A stretch of DNA of 64,000 nucleotides. It comes from Agathobaculum massiliense. Lineage in GTDB: Bacteria; Bacillota; Clostridia; Oscillospirales; Butyricicoccaceae. The notes under the pieces are model-generated. The model worked only from the letters and a program-made list of their open reading frames with translations, was not told the DNA's origin and did not search any database. Positions 62,323 to 64,000 of this stretch are shown in pieces (position 1 is the stretch's first letter; the number at the start of each line of letters is the position of its first letter). Position numbers and translations under genes: made by a program. The DNA is taken from contig NZ_OMPN01000001.1 of NCBI RefSeq assembly GCF_900291975.1, positions 1,116,001 to 1,180,000 of the forward strand, in the 5' to 3' direction.

Positions 62323-64000
62323 CTACAAGTCCGGATTTTCATCCGCAAACACGGTCACGCCGCGGTTTTTGCTGTCAAGCAGGAATTCGCGCAGCACGCC
62401 CGCGATCAGCGAGCGCCACCGCGCGGTGTTCCTCGCGCGCATGGTCAGGTGATAGCGGTAGCGCCCCATCACCCGCACCACCTGCGCCGCCGCCGGCCCC
62501 AGCACCGGTGCCTTTACATCTGCGTACTGCCCTTCCATCAGGCTTTGCAGGCGGGCCTTGAGGGCGAGCAGGCTTTTCAACACCTGCTGCTCGACCTCAC
62601 CCGCCGCGGTCAGCACGGTCAGGTCGCATACCGGCGGACACCGCAGCGCCTGGCGGGTTTCCAGCTCGCGCTCGAAAAACGCCTCATAATCCTGCCGCGC
62701 TGCAGCCAGGATGACCGGATGCGTGGGGCTGTAAGTCTGAATGACCGCCTTTCCGGTATCGAACCGCCGTCCCGCGCGCCCCACCACCTGCGTGATGAGC
62801 GAAAACGTGCGCTCACGCGCGCGGTAATCCTGCGCATACAGGCTCTGGTCCGCGTCCAGCACGCCGACCAGCGTGACGTTTTCAAAATCCAGCCCCTTGG
62901 TCACCATCTGGGTGCCGAGCAGGATATCCGCCTCGCCCTTGGCGAACTGCGCAAGCAGCTTTTCATGTGCGCCCTTGGTGTGCATGGTGTCCGCGTCCAT
63001 ACGCAGCACGCGCGCGGCTGGGAATTTCTCATGCAGCTCCTGCTCAACTTTCTGCGTGCCGGGCGTTTCGGTAAACAGGCTTTCCCCGCCGCAGGCCGGA
63101 CACCTTCCGGTGATCCTGACCGACGCCCCGCAGTAATGACACATCGCCCGTCCGGAGGCCGAATGATAGGTCATGCTGGTTGAACAGGACGGGCATTCCG
63201 GAACCCAGCCGCAGATCGCGCAGCCGATCACGCGGCTGTTGCCGCGCCGGTTGAGGAACAGGATCGCCTGCTTTCCCCGCCCGAGCGCGCCGATCAGCTC
63301 GCTTTCCAACTGCGGACCGATCACGCCCTCCCGTCCCTCTCGGGCCAGGCCGCGCATATCGGCGATCAGCACATCCGGCAGCCCCGCGCCGAGGAACCGC
63401 TCGCTGAGTGTAAACACCGGATATTTCCCCTGCTGGGAGCCGTAATAGGTCTCGACCGACGGGGTCGCGGAGCCGAATACGAGCAGCGCGTTCTCCTGCG
63501 CGGCGCGGTACTTGGCTACGTCCCGCGCGTGGTAGCGCGGGGACTGCTCGGACCGGTACGCCCCGTCCTGCTCCTCGTCGATAATCAGGATGCCGAGGTC
63601 TTTCACCGGCGCGAACACCGCCGACCGCGTGCCGATCACCACGCGCGCGCGGCCGGACTGTATCTTTTTGAAGCTGTCGTACCGCTCTCCGACCGAAAGC
63701 GCGGAATGCAGCACCGCAACCTCATCCCCGAACTGAGCCGCAAACTGGCGCAATACCTGCGGCGTCAGCCCGATTTCAGGCACCAGCACGATCGCGCCGC
63801 GTCCCTGCCCCAGCGCTCTGGCAATCAGCTTCAGGTAAACCTGCGTCTTGCCGCTCCCCGTTACGCCGAACAGCAGCGCGGCGCGCGGCGTCCTTTCGTC
63901 CAGAAGCGCGGCAAGCCCGTCGAACGCCTGCTGCTGCTGCGTGCTTAGCACCGGCGGCGCGGCTTTCGGCACCTCGGAAAAATCCGGCGCGCGCAGCCGC
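62323..64000 (-). CDS. priA: Primosomal helicase PriA (N-terminus beyond the window)
   Basis: About 559 C-terminal residues; the frame stays open to base 64000, so the N-terminal DNA-binding domain lies outside. Walker A is GVTGSGKT. The helicase DEAH-type box reads DEEQ (Gln codon 63568-63570) where I expect DEEH. The eight-Cys zinc insert (CAICGWVPECPSC, CHYCG, CPACGG) is intact, as is the VGRAGRR motif. PriA reloads the replisome at stalled forks. Last and most upstream gene of the priA-to-thiN leftward cluster here. Confidence 0.92.
   Translation of the reverse strand, partial: RLRAPDFSEVPKAAPPVLSTQQQQAFDGLAALLDERTPRAALLFGVTGSGKTQVYLKLIARALGQGRGAIVLVPEIGLTPQVLRQFAAQFGDEVAVLHSALSVGERYDSFKKIQSGRARVVIGTRSAVFAPVKDLGILIIDEEQDGAYRSEQSPRYHARDVAKYRAAQENALLVFGSATPSVETYYGSQQGKYPVFTLSERFLGAGLPDVLIADMRGLAREGREGVIGPQLESELIGALGRGKQAILFLNRRGNSRVIGCAICGWVPECPSCSTSMTYHSASGRAMCHYCGASVRITGRCPACGGESLFTETPGTQKVEQELHEKFPAARVLRMDADTMHTKGAHEKLLAQFAKGEADILLGTQMVTKGLDFENVTLVGVLDADQSLYAQDYRARERTFSLITQVVGRAGRRFDTGKAVIQTYSPTHPVILAAARQDYEAFFERELETRQALRCPPVCDLTVLTAAGEVEQQVLKSLLALKARLQSLMEGQYADVKAPVLGPAAAQVVRVMGRYRYHLTMRARNTARWRSLIAGVLREFLLDSKNRGVTVFADENPDL

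Overview
This is a 64 kb chromosomal window from a GC-rich, spore-forming, low-GC-phylum (Firmicutes) anaerobe. Class Clostridia is the best fit, probably an Oscillospirales/Butyricicoccaceae-like gut lineage (the family is inference). The pointers are an uninterrupted sporulation sigma factor K, the six-cysteine SCIFF peptide with its radical-SAM maturase, a FabK-type enoyl reductase, class III fructose bisphosphatase, BipA/TypA, a PrkC-type kinase with PASTA repeats, and strong AGGAGG ribosome sites with many TTG and GTG starts. Most of the window is core housekeeping sequence.

Layout. 1-11.2 kb: the end of fbp, an SLH/transglutaminase lipoprotein with a membrane partner, tRNA-Gly, a GH25 muramidase, a lone siroheme/ferredoxin reductase, a MarR-AEC transporter pair, a MocR-type regulator and DNA polymerase IV. 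11.2-16.4 kb: a TPP-riboswitch-controlled thiamine locus (thiS, thiF, thiG, thiH, thiC) with mscL lodged inside it on the opposite strand. 16.4-20.4 kb: small membrane and Rossmann proteins, then the SCIFF operon (yajC, TIGR04086, scfA, scfB). 20.5-25.7 kb: sigK, an aldo/keto reductase, tRNA-Gln, typA and ridA. 25.7-35.1 kb: a complete type II fatty-acid operon (fabH-fabK-fabG-fabF-accB-fabZ-accC-accD-accA-acpP). fabD is divergent from it across a FabT-like operator. 35.1-38.0 kb: metNIQ, preceded by a methionine/cysteine-rich leader ORF and an attenuator-like hairpin.

38.0-45.2 kb is visibly AT-rich and differs in codon use from both flanks, so it looks acquired. It is a divergent cluster around a DeoR regulator. 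One arm holds a PTS EIIA, a HAD phosphatase and alanine dehydrogenase. The other holds DeoR, galactitol-type EIIB and EIIC, and a class III aminotransferase. Together these suggest PTS uptake of an amino-group-bearing sugar alcohol or similar compound, with nitrogen passed through alanine. I do not know a described pathway with this composition.

45.2-64 kb returns to core genes: nrdR, a TIM-barrel isomerase, secD/secF, purB, an aminotransferase and thiN. It ends with the classic cluster priA-(GNAT)-def-fmt-yugP-rsmB-rlmN-prpC-pknB-rsgA, whose priA runs off the end of the window.

Points most worth a second look: the metNIQ leader peptide, the PTS/aminotransferase/Ald island, a perfect 20-bp hairpin that holds a start codon in its loop and is followed by T7 (17342-17411), the FabT-like box between fabH and fabD, and mscL inside the thi operon. 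All calls come from reading the sequence; no searches or folding were run.
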